Shown here one piece after another: positions 1-12,430 of a DNA stretch of 64,000 bases. The notes beneath the pieces are model-generated. The model ran no database searches and had not been told where the DNA came from. It saw only the letters and a program-made list of their open reading frames with translations. The stretch's first letter is position 1; each line of letters begins with the position of its first letter. Position numbers and translations under genes: made by a program. Origin of the DNA: Erigeron canadensis (taxonomy: Eukaryota; Streptophyta; Magnoliopsida; Asterales; Asteraceae); NCBI RefSeq assembly GCF_010389155.1, contig NC_057765.1:25980980-26044979 (forward strand), read 5' to 3'.

Positions 1-65
1 TTTGGTATCTATAATTGAAACAGAAGTAAATAAAATGTTATTTTTGGTGAATGTTTGATATGTAG

Positions 66-3000
66 AGCGTGACGAACTACGTAATGATATTGAGCAAATG
101 TGTATGCAACATGCTGGACCTAGTTATGCGGCTGTTGCTACCAGAATGCATTTTCAAAGGTTTCTTTCTTTACAACGTTTTATGACCATGTTTCTTTGTG
201 TTCTTGTAACTTAAATGCTTAAACTAGTACTGATATTAATACCCAATTAGGACAGCCGGCCTTGACCAGGAGATAGATGACTTGAAAAAAAAGTTAACTT
301 CTTGCATACGAGAGAATGCAAATCTTCAAGAAGAGCTTTCAGAGGCTTATCGTATTAAAGTGAGAATTCATTGTAGTTAAAATGCTTTTTTGATCATTCT
401 GGGTCTATTCATATTAATGTTCTAATTCGTTTATCAGAACCAGTTAGCTGACCTACACGCTGCAGAGCTGTCAAAGGTCCGTCATTTCTTCTGGAGTTTG
501 TTTTTTAAGTTTTAGTACAGTGATACCACTAACCCGAAACAACTATCATACTACTGAATGATACTTATTGCGATTAACTGTTGCAGAGCGTAGATGCAGA
601 GAAACAGATTAAGTTCTTTCAAAGTTCAGTTGCTGCTGCTTTTTCTGAACGTGACACTGCAATAATGGAGGTCTAGTTTCTTCACATCTGCATTTTGTAG
701 TGACAATACTTCAAGTTTACTTATTTGTATTGTGTTTTGATCTATTTCCTGCACCAAATTATTAAGATTGAAAATGTCTATATGGTTGTTGCAGGCTGAA
801 CAAGCTAAGGAGAAAGAGGAAATTGCATCACAAAAGTTTGACATTATGCAGCAAAAGTAAATACTTATTATGTGCTTGTGCATTAGTCTTCTATTTGTTT
901 GCTATTTCTCCTTGTTATGCTCAATAATTTGGTGGACCAGGATAGAAGAACTCACTACAGCTGTCCTTGAAGAAAAGAAGCTTTCAACTACACTTCAGAC
1001 TGATTTAAGTAAACAACAAATGGAGAATGAAATATTCAAGCAGGTGATTATGAGTGATCTGCATTATGTGATCATAATTTTTTTATATAGTTAGGTTTTT
1101 CTAGTGCTATAAAGTTTGTATCTTTACTCGGTACAGGTGATCAATAAGTTCTATGACATCAGACAGAATTCTTTAAACAGATATGATGATGCTAGTTGGG
1201 GAGATAAGTGTACTTCTCTATTAAATGATTCAGAAGACATGTGGACTTTTACTGGTTCCGGGGAAACATCAACCACAAAATACATTGTAAGTTATAAATC
1301 GCTAATACTCAGGGACTAACTAAATATTTTTGTATGCAACTGGATTGACTTTTGATTCAGACAGACTAAGCTAGAGGTAGAGGTGGAGGCGTTGAGAAAA
1401 TCCGTAATTAATCTTCAGAGCAAGCTACAGATGGTATTAATATTGTACAAGTATTAGTTTCTGATTCATTTAGAATGTTAATATATGAATGCAATTCTAT
1501 AAAATAGCAGTGCGAATAACAACCTGATAGTTAGTTATGGTCTGTTATCTGAGCTGTTATAAACTTTGTTAGTTTCACTAACAGGTCAAATAGCAACTGA
1601 ATACTAAGTGCGTGGTTGTTATTTTCATACTGAATTGCCCTCATATAATAACTATGAACATTACTGGACTAGTTGCTCCTTTCTGATATTTCATTGTGGA
1701 ACAGGGATTGGAGATCGAAAAGCATTTGAAGAAGTTGGTGCATGATCTGAAAAACAAGAAAGTGAGATTAACTTTAAGTGTTTACTAACAATGCTTTACT
1801 TAGTGATACTTAATACTCATTTCTACTTGAATACAGATCTCCATGAAAGAAAGGATGAAAAGGGACATATTAGGATTACGGGGTTTCCATTCTCAGTACA
1901 GGCTTGAAGTTGTTAATTTGCTCGAGGAGGAATCTTGTCTTCTTAAATCAGCTATTGATGACATCAAAGAGAATTTGAAAAAATTTTCTATAAATGAAGA
2001 ACATAGCCATTCGTCTCCTCAGAGGGATATGACATTGCAAGAGAATGATTGCCGTGATGTGCATATAAGCCCTGATACCGGATTAGATACCATTACAAAG
2101 GTATATGAGCATGTGCTTTCTATTTTTTTTTTTGTTAAGAGTTGTTAACAGAAAGAAAATATTGAAAGAAGGATTAAGTATTTAAAGTGAATGTGGTCTG
2201 TGTGGATTATAACCTAATATGTTTCAGGAAGAAGCGTTTGGCATTCCAAGCACTTCCATTTCTGGGGCTGGAGATGAGTCAGAAGCATTGGTTCAAATGA
2301 TAAAGGATAAGGTATGTGTGTTAGTAATCTGGTATGCTAGGGAGCTCTTATTTATTTGTTCGGGTTAAAAGAGCATACGAAAGAGGATGGTGACATGACA
2401 GATTTAGTTAAGTCGAAGCTGCAATAGGGTTGGCCAGGGTTGGGAGGGAGCACCTTAAGCTAATTAGAGGTTCTGCCAGCCCAAAAGTTATGGAGCTCCC
2501 ATCCCATTGCCACACTCTTTTGATTTTGTTCTCTCGTTTTAGATTCCAGGGACCCATTGAATGATACATGGTTTCCCGTTCTCTTAGTTATTGTTTCACA
2601 TTTAAACATTCCAGCTCTGTTCTTGTTAATTTTTGTTACATTAGACTATAGTAATACTGTTCTTTTTTCCCGTGTTCATTTAACTATCATATTATCCTGT
2701 TCATTATTATTGTGTTCTCTAAAAGTAAGTATCAATAATATCCGTTTTTTCTCCTTTTTTAGAATTACTCCTTGTTCTCTAAATAAGTATTGGTAATTAC
2801 TAGATTTAACATTTATTATATATACGTTTATTTATTATTGTTATTATATACTAGAGAGGTGCCCGCGCAATGCGGCGGTGACAGCAGTGTGGTGGTGTTG
2901 CCAGCGCCGAGTGTAGGTGATTGATGTAAAGGGTGATAGTATAAGTATATTAAAAGATAAATGATATAGGGATAAGTATCCTGAAATGTAACAAACTTTG

Positions 3001-6000
3001 GACTAATGTCTATAGTAGGAAATAACTAAAGTTGTGTGTATTGTATGTAAACAACTTTAAAAAATGTTTTATTGTATGTAAGAAAACATATTTGACAACC
3101 ATATAGAGGTGTCACTTGTCTGATTTTAATTGGTTGAACATATTTTCTTACATACAATAAACATTATTTTCAAGTTGTTTACATACAATACACATAACTT
3201 TAGTTATTTCCTACTATAGACATTCGTTCAAAGTTTGTTACATTTCAAAATACTTATCCCAATGATATATGCTATAAATATGTAAGAGTGATAATATGGA
3301 AAGTCTGAATTTTTAAGACATTCCGAAAATAGAAATCCAAAATGCTTTATAGGTAGTTATAGATAACTAGTTTAGTGTCTATGTGTCTGGAATTTGTTAG
3401 GGGCAAATTTTTTTTTTTTTCTGGTGTGTGAAGGTTTTGGGTTTGTGGCGAGTCAGTTATGGGGCCGTTAGTGTGTTAATGTGTTGTGATAGTAATTGTG
3501 GCTCATTTTTTAGTCAATTTAGTTGTTGGGGTGGTGTTTATTACCAAGCACTTCTAGTTTTCTCTTTTGTGTGGCATCCATTACCCCAACAGTATATTAA
3601 ATACACACACGAGCTTCAAAAATACCTTTCACAATGATTCAGTTAAATCAGATTCAAGCGTGACCCAAAATATCCCAAAACTTATCCCAAAACAGTCTCT
3701 AAATTGCCCTTGATCAGCTCTAAACACATAAATACATGAACATATCCATACACATAAAGTCATTTATCTGAATATAAATTTGAGATTAATCAAAGATTTT
3801 GAGACTTGAAGGATACTTAACTGAGAATAGACTGGATTGGTTAGACTTGAATGAGAACGAGAATTAGATTGGTGAAGTTTGCAAGTCTTGACAGAGAATG
3901 GAGAACTTGAGATTGTCTATTACTTGATGCATCCCTGGAGTCTGGAATGAGAGAACATAATTTGAAAGTGTGGGCACTGGGATGGTGGCATATTTAATGT
4001 CCCAGTACTAATATTTTATGTCACTATTATCCGATTGAGTTGATCAGACACATTTATAAATTTTATGATTGTTCTATATGTTAATTTTGTTTACATGAAC
4101 GATTTTAATACTATAGTATCCCCTTTTCTGTAATAAGTGGACTTAGGAGGTTTTATGCATTTAAATGCACTTTGGGTAATCTTTGATCCATTTACTTGTT
4201 TTTACCATCATTCTACTCATTTGACTTGTTGTAGACAAAGCTTAACCTATTTACCTATAAGTGTGTCGAATCTATCTATAAGATACACCTAAATTAACTG
4301 TGCGGCAACTCTTAGGTCTTACGAAATATAACTTGTAATTGTTGTCTTCATAAGATTACTCTATGCAGGCTTGTGTTTAATACTTCTCTGTTTTACATAA
4401 TTTGTAGGAAAGCATTTCTGACTTGCAAAAAGCATGCAGTGCAGAAACAGGGGATGTTCCTGAACCCCTTGCTCAGGCATTGCAAGAAAAGGTATGCGTC
4501 CATTTGTGTTTATCAACTTGTATAGTTGTACATGTATTTACTTTTGTTATATCCAAATATATGGATTATAAAGTTTGAAACTGTGCGAGCCTGTTCAATT
4601 GTATTCAACTTTAACTTTAACATCTCCTGGCCCTTTTTATTAAAAAGATGTGATAACAGAGCTAAATGGACTAAAAAAGATTGGTAGGTTAAATATTTGG
4701 CAGATTAATTTATATGTGTATTATTGATTGAACTTTTTCAGGTAGCAGCATTGTTGCTTCTATCACAGGAGGAAGAGAGATATTTGTTGGAGAGCAACAT
4801 AAATGCAGCTCTTCAGAATAAATTGGAGGAGCTGCAAAGAAATTTAATTCAAGTAACATTTCTTATATGAGTTCATTCACTTTAGTTTAATAGATGCCAT
4901 TTTTTTTTAGTAGATCGCTATAAGTTGCCCTTTTTTTGGGTAGATGATAAATTGCATATTATGTGCATTCACAGTATAGTAATTTTTCTGCAGGTGACAA
5001 ATGAAAAGGTAATTGCTCTAATGGAGTTGGCGCAATTGAAGCAGGAATACCATCTACTACAGGAGTACGTCTATTCCTTCTTAGTTTTAATCTATATGAT
5101 TTCAAGTTTATATAATTAACTAGGGATAAGTATCTTGAAATGTAACAAACTTTGAACGAATGTCTATAGTAGGAAATAACTAAAGTTGTGTGTATTGTAT
5201 GTAAACAACTTGAAAATAATGTTTATTGTATGTAAGAAAATGTATTCAACCAATTAAAATCAGCCAAGTGGCACCTCTATATGGTTACCACGTATGTTTT
5301 CTTACATACAATAAACATTTTTTAAAGTTGTTTACATACAATACACAAAACTTTAGTTATTTCCTATTATAGACATTCGTCCAAAGTTTGTTACATTCCA
5401 GGATACTTATCCCAATTAACTATTGACATGAGATGAGGTAGTGTCATAAGATGAGGTCGTGACATGATTACGGTTTCACATATATAGGAAAATCAATGAT
5501 GACGTGCACCATGGTAAGGTTGCAACTGTGAGTGATGAGAAAAGCGTGTTCCATGATAAGGATGGAAGGTTGAAGGGTTTGTTGAGGAAAGCGTACTTTA
5601 GCCAGTGGATTAGTCCCCACCAACAGAATGCACAAAATATCAGTTCTACAAGTACCATGGATTTTGCAAGGTATGTGGACCATAATTTTTCTCTTTCTGT
5701 TTATGGTGATACACAATACGAGTGCATTTGTCCTTACCGTTGTCTTTCATATTTATCTTATTCTATTTGAAATGGCACTTATATCATGATAAACAAACAC
5801 TGGTGAGATGTTAGGAATTACAACACTAAAACGACACTTCTAACCAAATTGAACTAAACTTACACTGACAACATTATGACTTTCACTAATGAATTCAATG
5901 GACCGGACCTAAATTATTGAAACTAAAGTCACAATTAAACTTGTCTTATTGTTACTTTATATGTTATGCAGAATGAAGATTGAGTATAGCGCTCTCAAAG

Positions 6001-6387
6001 AGAGCTTGGAAAGTATGGAGCATCTAACTTCTTCAATTCGCCGACTTCGTCTCTCGCTTGTTAAGGTAATGATCCTTTACCATTCTAAGTTTCTAAAGTT
6101 TTCATTTCACATTGGCTGAAAAATTACCATAAATGTCACAGGTTAAAGATTCTATCCCAGCTGAGGAGGATACGGCTGGTAAGAAATCAGAAATCATTGA
6201 AAATGTTGTCACGGAGGCAAAGCTTCTAAAGACCGCACTCGGCAGTTCTCTTCCTGTAAGCTGGTCAGCCGAGGCAGATAATGGCGTTTCAAGTGCAGAA
6301 AAGGTCGATTGTGTGTCTGCTGCTGGTTTTGAGATGGTAGAGCTTCTTATATTAGCCTCACATTTAGTAAGAAATTCCATGCTTTGA
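66..6387 (+). CDS. coiled-coil protein of unknown role, 3' part (17 exons)
   Basis: Seventeen GT-AG exons join in one open frame of about 633 residues; the 5' end lies left of the window. Exons: 66-159, 251-359, 438-476, 587-670, 795-856, 941-1043, 1137-1286, 1365-1433, 1705-1761, 1837-2100, 2228-2311, 4408-4491, 4742-4852, 4994-5064, 5488-5670, 5972-6065, 6142-6387 (stop TGA). The protein is rich in Glu, Lys, Leu and Gln with long heptad-like stretches (for example LTSCIRENANLQEELSEAYR), so an extended coiled coil is likely. I see no catalytic motif, signal peptide or membrane segment. Residues near KGLLRKAYFSQWISPHQQ form a less charged, possibly conserved patch. It resembles plant myosin-tail or golgin-like proteins annotated as unknown. 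Two introns (2312-4407 and 5065-5487) each hold a copy of the same MITE. The last residues (after ELLILASHL) could differ if splicing continues further. Exon joins are read by eye from frame and splice consensus. Confidence 0.85.
2851..2959 (-). mobile_element. Helitron 3'-end remnant in an intron
   Basis: Read on the minus strand, the segment ends in CTAG followed by T. Just inside is a perfect short hairpin (CCGC, loop GCAAT, GCGG, at 2863-2875). This is the standard Helitron 3' arrangement. The body (TGTAGGT...GTAAAGGGTGATAGT) matches the repeat at 48638-48942, so both belong to one family. The MITE at 2969 sits inside this older remnant. Confidence 0.55.
2969..3260. mobile_element. foldback MITE, Mutator-type, copy 1
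   Basis: A 292-bp element begins GGGATAAGTATCCTGAAATG and ends with the near-perfect inverted copy, so almost all of it is two long arms (about 130-140 bp each) around a short centre. It is flanked by a perfect 9-bp direct repeat, AATGATATA, at 2960-2968 and 3261-3269. A 9-bp duplication with long terminal inverted repeats is the hallmark of Mutator-like elements. There is no coding capacity. It lies in the 2.1-kb intron of the coiled-coil gene. Confidence 0.93.
5123..5413. mobile_element. foldback MITE, Mutator-type, copy 2
   Basis: This 291-bp relative of the element at 2969 has the same termini (GGGATAAGTATC and inverse). A perfect 9-bp target duplication, AATTAACTA, lies at 5114-5122 and 5414-5422. 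It is in the intron 5065-5487 of the same coiled-coil gene. Its central part is in the opposite orientation relative to copy 1, which matters little because the element is nearly symmetrical. Confidence 0.93.
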
Positions 6388-6877
6388 AGAAAACTACCAT
6401 CGAGTTGCACGGACCCACAAGTAATCAAATTCTTATAATGTGTACATTGCTTCTTTAGATAAATATTATCATTTAGTTTTTTTTTTCATAACTTTGGTGT
6501 TGACATAGCGGTGTTTTTTTGTTCTGGAGTCTTACTGATAGTTTTAGTGTCCACATGCGTTTGCCTTGTTGAATGGAAATACCTTTTTTGTATACACAAA
6601 CTGCAATTGAGCTAGAAAGTTTTCACTGCTGTTTTAATAGGTAGCATTTAGTATAAAACGAGATATGTCATTCGGACGTTACCCGTTACCCGGGAGACAT
6701 GACGTTCATATATTTTTATAATATGTTTTCAGGAATATTTTTACAGATGGAGAAATTGAGTTAACTTTATACGTTGAAGACATTAAAAAATTAAATGAAT
6801 TTTAGAGGATAGAATGGATATATATTATTCAAAGTTTTATGTAAAAAGGAAATTATTAACTTTATATTATTAGTTCT
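6388..6877. other. 3' flank of the coiled-coil gene, no further gene
   Basis: AT-rich sequence after the stop codon, probably 3' UTR and intergenic DNA. I see no open frame of note and no structured repeat. It ends at the left copy of the LINE target duplication. Confidence 0.5.
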
Positions 6878-6894
6878 ACAAAATAATGACAAAT

Positions 6895-7886
6895 TTTTTT
6901 TCGAACGGAAATTTATTAAAAACACTAACAGGTTGAGGATTCAACTGTTAACAAAATTAAAAGAGTTACATGACTAATAGAGGGTTTTAAAACCACTCGT
7001 TCCGTGAGTAACTACATTTATTACATCGACTTGAGTATTAAAAATAAGAGTAAGATACAATAGACTCAAATAGAAATTCCTTCCTCAGCTTTCCGGGCGA
7101 AAAAACTTCATCGTTTCGATACTTCCAAATGACTCACATTCTGCAAAAAACAAATACTTCAATAACAATCTTCTTAGCCATGGGAATCCGAAGAGCATCA
7201 ATCCAATATAACAAACTTGCGGGCGAAGTTGGAAGAACAATATCCAAGTTGAGCCATTTCCAAACTTTTATCCAAATAGAACGGGCAATCTCGCAAGTTA
7301 ACAAAACATGGCTGGTCGATTCTATTTCTTTTGCACATAGAGGACATAAGATCAATGGCATATCAATACCCCTGTTGGATAAATTAAACCTTGTAGGGAT
7401 GGAGTAGTAACAATCTCCATACATGGAGATTCACTTTACGTGGTGCATATTTGTTCCATCTAGTTAAGACATTACTATTCGGCAACTCATTTTCATCGAT
7501 AATTGTGCGAATTCCTTTAACGGAGAAATCTTCCATACCTTCCAAGGACCACACCCATCGGTCAGGTCTCTCGCCAAGTGAGAAAGAACTTAACAAAGAT
7601 AACAAACTTGTGAGCTCGCACTCCTCCACTCCGCCTCTAATATGCCAGCGCCAGTTACCTACAAATTGACCCTTGACCCATCGATCAGAAACTAGGCAAT
7701 TTCGGGAGTTTTCCAACCTAAACAAGACTGCTGAATTTCCAATCCATATTTCATGCCAAAAACTAGTTTTATCACCTTTTCCAACTTTCTTCATTATAGC
7801 TTGCAAAGGAATAATATCAGAAGCATTCAAGTCCATTGCCACTTTAGAAATTGCGTGCCAAATGCCAAATTTGGTAGAACCATTTG
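6895..7886 (-). pseudogene. LINE retrotransposon, 3' half (zf-RVT region)
   Basis: Minus-strand frames 7842-7384 and 7424-7134 encode the C-terminal part of a plant L1-type ORF2. They show the motif GKGDKTSFWHEIWIG, then a zf-RVT-like domain (CPLC, H and C residues, followed by WIKVW). The two frames overlap and need a frameshift to join, so it is dead. The 3' end on the minus strand reads AATAAATTTCCGTTCGAAAA, the usual plant LINE tail followed by a short A run. The left copy of a 17-bp target duplication (ACAAAATAATGACAAAT) is at 6878-6894 and the right copy at 22172-22188. The remainder of this LINE is at 21780-22171, on the far side of the Copia/Gypsy stack. Confidence 0.88.
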
Positions 7887-8644
7887 ATAACTATTATCAA
7901 ATCAAATCACAAAGCACTTAACGGAAAACAAGATCTATGTAGTTTAATTAATTAACCAAAGTATAGAATGTGTACCTTAAATTGGAGAGAATTAAGCAAG
8001 AAACCTTAATAAGAAGGTTTAAAATAAAACCTCTCTACGATCGCACACACAACATTGGAATGTATGTGTGCTAGTACTTGATCACGAACTCACAAACCCG
8101 TTGTGTATATCTTCCTAATATACGGTTGTAGTCGACAAAACAAATAATCAAAACCATAATTAATGTTCACATTAAATATAGATATATGGTTCTTGGTGTT
8201 TTCGAACGGCACAAGAAACAAAACAAAAACACTTTTGGATTTTGGTTTGGTTCGACCGAAAGGAAAAGGGAAAAGAGAGGAAGGTTTTGTTGTGGGAAAA
8301 GAATGAAAAACCATTTAATTAAGTCCTCTAGGGAATAATTAGGGTTTAATTATCTTGGAAAACAAGTTAAATCAAGGCTTTTAAAAGCCTTAATAAAACC
8401 GGCCCCCAATATGGATTTAGAGCCCAACTCTAATTTCCATATTTCACATTTTAATCCTCCTTCTAATTAATTTAAATACAATTAACCCTTTAACTTATTT
8501 AAATTAATCATTTCGTGATCAAACTAATTAATAAAATACATTTAATATATTAATTAATTATAGTTACATTCATGTTGAGGTGTGACCTCGTAGGCTTAAA
8601 TACTTTTCGGACATACGTTCATTTTACGTGATCATATTCCAACA
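7887..8644 (-). mobile_element. Copia element 1, 3' LTR
   Basis: This roughly 758-bp repeat matches 20167-20543 over its first ~370 bp. In minus-strand orientation it begins TGTTGGAATATGATCACG, directly after a purine-rich tract (plus-strand 8645-8655, GCTCCCACTTG). That is the usual polypurine tract/3' LTR junction of plant Copia elements. Its outer end lacks the last ~10 bp seen in the other LTR (ATATAACCCAACA), so the boundary with the LINE is eroded. Confidence 0.85.
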
Positions 8645-9770
8645 GCTCCCACTTGAGCTCGTAATGAATGAAGGTAATAACATTGGTTAGCGTCTAGCAA
8701 CACGCCAATGCTCCCGAAAAAATTTAAGTGTAGTATCTTAAAATACATTTCAAATGGTCAAAGCATTTATTATCCCTTTGTTCAGATACCTTTTTAAATA
8801 TGAATATGGATCAATGTCATTTCATAATTTAACGATTATGTTTCTCATTTTATGACTGATTAAATATTACCAAATATAATCGAGAACAATCTGGATTTAT
8901 TTGGGCACGACCATGCAAACATCTTAATTAGTCCTAACGAGGGTGCCAATGGTATCATGCTTCAACTTTTACATTGAAGGAACAAATCCTATATTGACTA
9001 CACGTGTCAGTCATCATACTTCACGACGCTTTCTGAAAATAGCCCTTTATGTACCCCCTTATTCAGGTGAGTTAGAACTACATCTAGTAAGTGCGATTCA
9101 TACATGCTGACCTACTTGTATCTCAAGTCAAAGGATCAATAAAAGTAACCATTTACGAATTTCACTTAATGACGTCGATCCATAAAGTGATAATTCGTTA
9201 GTGGGGTAGTCCGATATGCATCCGCTATGGATATCATATGAGTTTGGTGGGAACCATCCATTACATATTCCAAGAATATAACCAATCACTCACATTTGTC
9301 TTAGTTTAATTATATTCCCATATAATTAATCGACAATGGACAATTTAGAATATTTAATAATATATAAAAATATTAAATGAAATATTGAAGGATTAAACAT
9401 GCAAATATAAGACACAATTTAATATTGAATGAAATCAAACATATCAAGTATTTTATTTCATTATAGTAAATATAAATTGTTTAACATCCCTTATCCAAAT
9501 ACCGAATGACAGATTTACAGGAAATAACTAGCTAATTTAGATCCTATGCCCTCGGCATGCCTTTCAAGCTTGGGCCTAGACAAAGCTTTTGTGAAAGGAT
9601 CAGCTAAGTTAAAATCTGTGTGAACTTTGAGTAATTTGATTTCCCCTAGTTCGATCTGCTTACGAACATAGTGATATCGTCTAGCATAATGTCTGGCACC
9701 TTTCTGAACTCTGGGTTCGTTGGCAATGATTAATGCACCAGTATTATCACAGTACATATCATTGGGTAAG
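8645..9770 (-). pseudogene. Copia element 1, RNase H end and 3' non-coding region
   Basis: The minus strand at 9778-9515 encodes the Ty1/Copia RNase H C-terminus (CDNTGALIIANEPRV, then HYVRKQIELGEIKLLKVHT and NLADPFTKALS). Upstream codons of the same frame are found at 15015 onwards: when the Gypsy insertion is skipped, the frame runs straight through FTSGLDVIPSSDLPNDMYCD. The 8645-9500 part is non-coding sequence between the stop and the polypurine tract. Confidence 0.85.
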
Positions 9771-10170
9771 TGTAACAATCGTCACCTGAGCATTCGTCCG
9801 ACTGTACTTTTCCGTTCGAATAAGGTTAGTAACCGTCAAACATAAGTCTACAGACGTGAGTTTTTATGGATTAAAGTATGAGTAAGACATGTCATTTTAT
9901 TGTATACTAGTGTTTTAGACTTTTTAAGACTTGGTGCGAATGTTTGAGAAAGACTAGCTGTTTAATAGAAATGCCTAAATAAAGACTTAAAATACTTTCG
10001 TGAGTCAAATATGGTCATGTGACTAGTCGTTGTGTTCGTAATTCAAAAATATATCATAAAATATGGTCAAATCATTTCTATGACATTCGGTGTTCGTCCG
10101 GTAAGCAAAAAGGACTAAAACTGTCAGGCGTTCCGTTAGTTTGACGGACCTCCCCTCCCTTGGCTCTCTC

Positions 10171-10180
10171 TATAAATAGA
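10171..10180 (+). promoter_or_regulatory. TATA box in the Gypsy LTR
   Basis: TATAAATAGA preceded by a pyrimidine-rich run (CTCCCTTGGCTCTCTC) and followed about 30 bp on by T/C-rich sequence and ACACACAC. This is the expected U3/R layout and the likely start of the element's transcript. Confidence 0.6.
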
Positions 10181-10837
10181 AGACCAGCCTTTTGCCCTTT
10201 TTTTTTTCTTGTTTTGGTCGTTCACATAGCTACACACACACTCAAGGTTTTCTTTCAAGAATTCTAGCAAAATTTTCTATTGATTTTCTGTTCTAAACGC
10301 GTGTAAATCAATCAAGGCTTCAATCATCGATCAAGAAACAAGTGTGTATTATCATAATCATCATCAAAAACGTGAGTAAGGCTGTTCTTCATCTATTTAA
10401 TTCGTTCTATATGTATATATACATTTACTTTTTCGGTATTTATCAAAAGCTAAGCGAATCATGTCTTTGATTATTGTTTGTGCATCTTTCGGTTACATTT
10501 GTGTGTAAGAACTGAAATTGAACCTTGATTAAGGTTTGATTCGACTCGTTATGCACTTATGTAATCGGTTTTGTGCAACTACAAATTGAAGATATCCTTT
10601 ACTTGGCTAAAAGACTAAAAAACTAGTCGATTTCGTATCTTAGATCAAGATTTGTGCAATTGTCAATCACATTATGTATGAAATCAGTCAAACATCACCC
10701 TTTTTGTATTGAGTTGTGTAACTTTTGGGCATCTAAGATCCATGGGTATGAATTGGCTAGCCATAATCTACGTCGTTTTAACAAAAATCGCATCGAAATC
10801 GTCGTTTTTGATCAAAATGCGTCCAAATCCGACCCCG

Positions 10838-10945
10838 AACAGGTCTAGCTCGACCTCTACCTGGTCTAGCTCGACTTAGGCAGGTCTAGCTCGACCTAAA
10901 TCAGGTCTAGGTCGACCTCTTCTGGTCTAGTTCAACCTCTCATAG
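10838..10945 (+). repeat. short array of GGTCTAGCTCGACCT units in the LTR
   Basis: Five or so imperfect copies of an inverted motif, GGTCTAGCTCGACCT, occur at irregular 20-25-bp spacing. Variants include GGTCTAGGTCGACCT and GGTCTAGTTCAACCT. Each unit is nearly self-complementary (GGTC...GACC). A related motif (TGGTCGAGTTCAACC) recurs near 11230. Confidence 0.75.
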
Positions 10946-11849
10946 GTTTTGTCGCTTCAACACGTAAAGTTACTAGTTTGACCCGAAATGACTTGTTTTA
11001 ACTCTCGGACCCTTAAGTATTGGGAAGAACTCATTTTGACCTCTGTCCAGACCTGTCATGGTTGAGTTCAACCACTTCCCTACTCATATAATCGATTTCT
11101 TTGGCACTTCGTGTCCATACGCGCTTAATCGGTTCTTAAACTTGACTAGTTTTTTCAAAAAGTGTAGTTTTGCTCCAATTGATTAACGTATGATTAAATG
11201 GTTTCAAAATAACATTTTTTGGCTGTATTTGGTCGAGTTCAACCATAAGGTTGAGCTCAACCTCAACTCGTTTCGGTTTCGTAAGATTTTCGGTTAAAAT
11301 CTCCGGTTTTGCCTAGTTTTGATTAAATTCGAGTAAAACTTATTTTGGGCTACAAAATGATTTCAAATCAGGTTTTATTGATAAAATAATTTATTTTGAA
11401 CTTAAGAAAGGACATTGGTGTCAAATCTAGACTCTTGTTCGGTTTATTTGAATTTTGTCAAACGTCGTTTTAAAAGTTAAATAAAGACATGTGCACTTAA
11501 AGGCATTTCTAATAGGCTAAGACTTAAGACCAAAGACTTTCATTGTGACTTGTCATGTATTATTGATAGGTTTTGATTGTCGTGGACTTTGATTGTGCTT
11601 GTCGTGCTCGTTCGTTATACTTTCATAACACTTTTAAGGTGAGTTTCGTAGCCCCTCTTTTTACAAGTTTTGGGGTGGAAAGTATACTTATGTTTCAAAT
11701 AGTTTTGTCGATTTCTGTTTATGTTCAATACGGAGCCTGTGCGTGTAGAGTTACTTGTGCCATTCGACGTGCTTGATTTTGTTTATATGTGTGCGATTTA
11801 TGTGTTTATTGTTATGATTTATGGTTTGGACGTGCTTATTGTATGAGTT

Positions 11850-11985
11850 TGAGGCTTGGACATGAGACTTGAGACTTGGACTAAGGCAGGTACCGTAAGG
11901 CCAGACTTTGAGACATCGAGTCTTCAAGAAATTGAGTCTTTGAGACATCGAGACTTTGAGACATGAGACTTGAGACTTTGGACAT
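11850..11985 (+). repeat. GAGACTT/GAGACAT microsatellite-like array in the LTR
   Basis: Many tandem variants of GAGACTTGAGACTT, TTGAGACATCGAG and similar units. The same array is present in the 3' LTR (14430-14585), where it has expanded by about one block. Confidence 0.75.
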
Positions 11986-12417
11986 ATCATGGCGTAACTC
12001 TGCTCATTATGTATTGAACTAATACTTGTTTAGACTTTAAAGAATCGGCAAAAGACTTATTTCTTTGACTAGAATTTTTGACTAAAACCTACGAACTCAC
12101 CAACCTTTGTGTTGACACGTTTTAGTATACTTTTCAGGTACTTAGGCTATTCAGGGATAAGGACTTTCATGATAGGACTGGACTTTGGAGACTAGAGCTC
12201 CTTTACTTTTGTCAGACTTTAAGGCTGCATGCCTTGGTTTATTCCTTTTATGGATGTACTTGTGATAAGCTTTCCTAGCATTGTCATGACTTTGAACTCA
12301 TGTTTTGGGAATATATTCATTATATTCTATTTCATATAGCAGTATCTATGTAATTTCATGTTGTGCTGTACTTTTCATGACACTTCATGTTTCCGCCAAC
12401 GGTGGGGTGTTACAGAA

Positions 12418-12430
12418 TGGTATCAGAGCC
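12418..12430 (+). other. Gypsy primer-binding site (tRNA-iMet)
   Basis: TGGTATCAGAGCC, complementary to the 3' end of plant initiator tRNA-Met, lies 3 bp after the 5' LTR end. This is the usual minus-strand primer site of plant LTR elements. Confidence 0.85.

Larger units (their letters stand above)
9771..12414 (+). mobile_element. Gypsy-type element, 5' LTR (2.6 kb)
   Basis: The LTR begins TGTAACAATCG and ends GGGGTGTTACA. It is followed within 3 bp by a primer-binding site complementary to initiator tRNA-Met. A 5-bp target duplication GTAAG flanks the whole element (9766-9770 and 15015-15019). At 2644 bp the LTR is long and contains a TATA box, two internal short-repeat arrays and no convincing gene. 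The last ~885 bp are repeated at 14131-15014. Overall type (large LTR, gag only) fits a non-autonomous Gypsy element. Confidence 0.88.

Noticed and set aside
5476..5716. Minus-strand frames over exon 15 of the coiled-coil gene
   Set aside because: Antisense shadows; the plus strand has splice sites and continuity with neighbouring exons.
7129..7921. Plus-strand open frames over the LINE 3' half
   Set aside because: They are antisense shadows; the minus strand carries the zf-RVT and RT-associated motifs.
11573..11776. Small ORF (MIVVDFDCACRARS...), repeated at 14147-14353
   Set aside because: It is LTR sequence present in both LTR copies with no protein similarity; open by chance.
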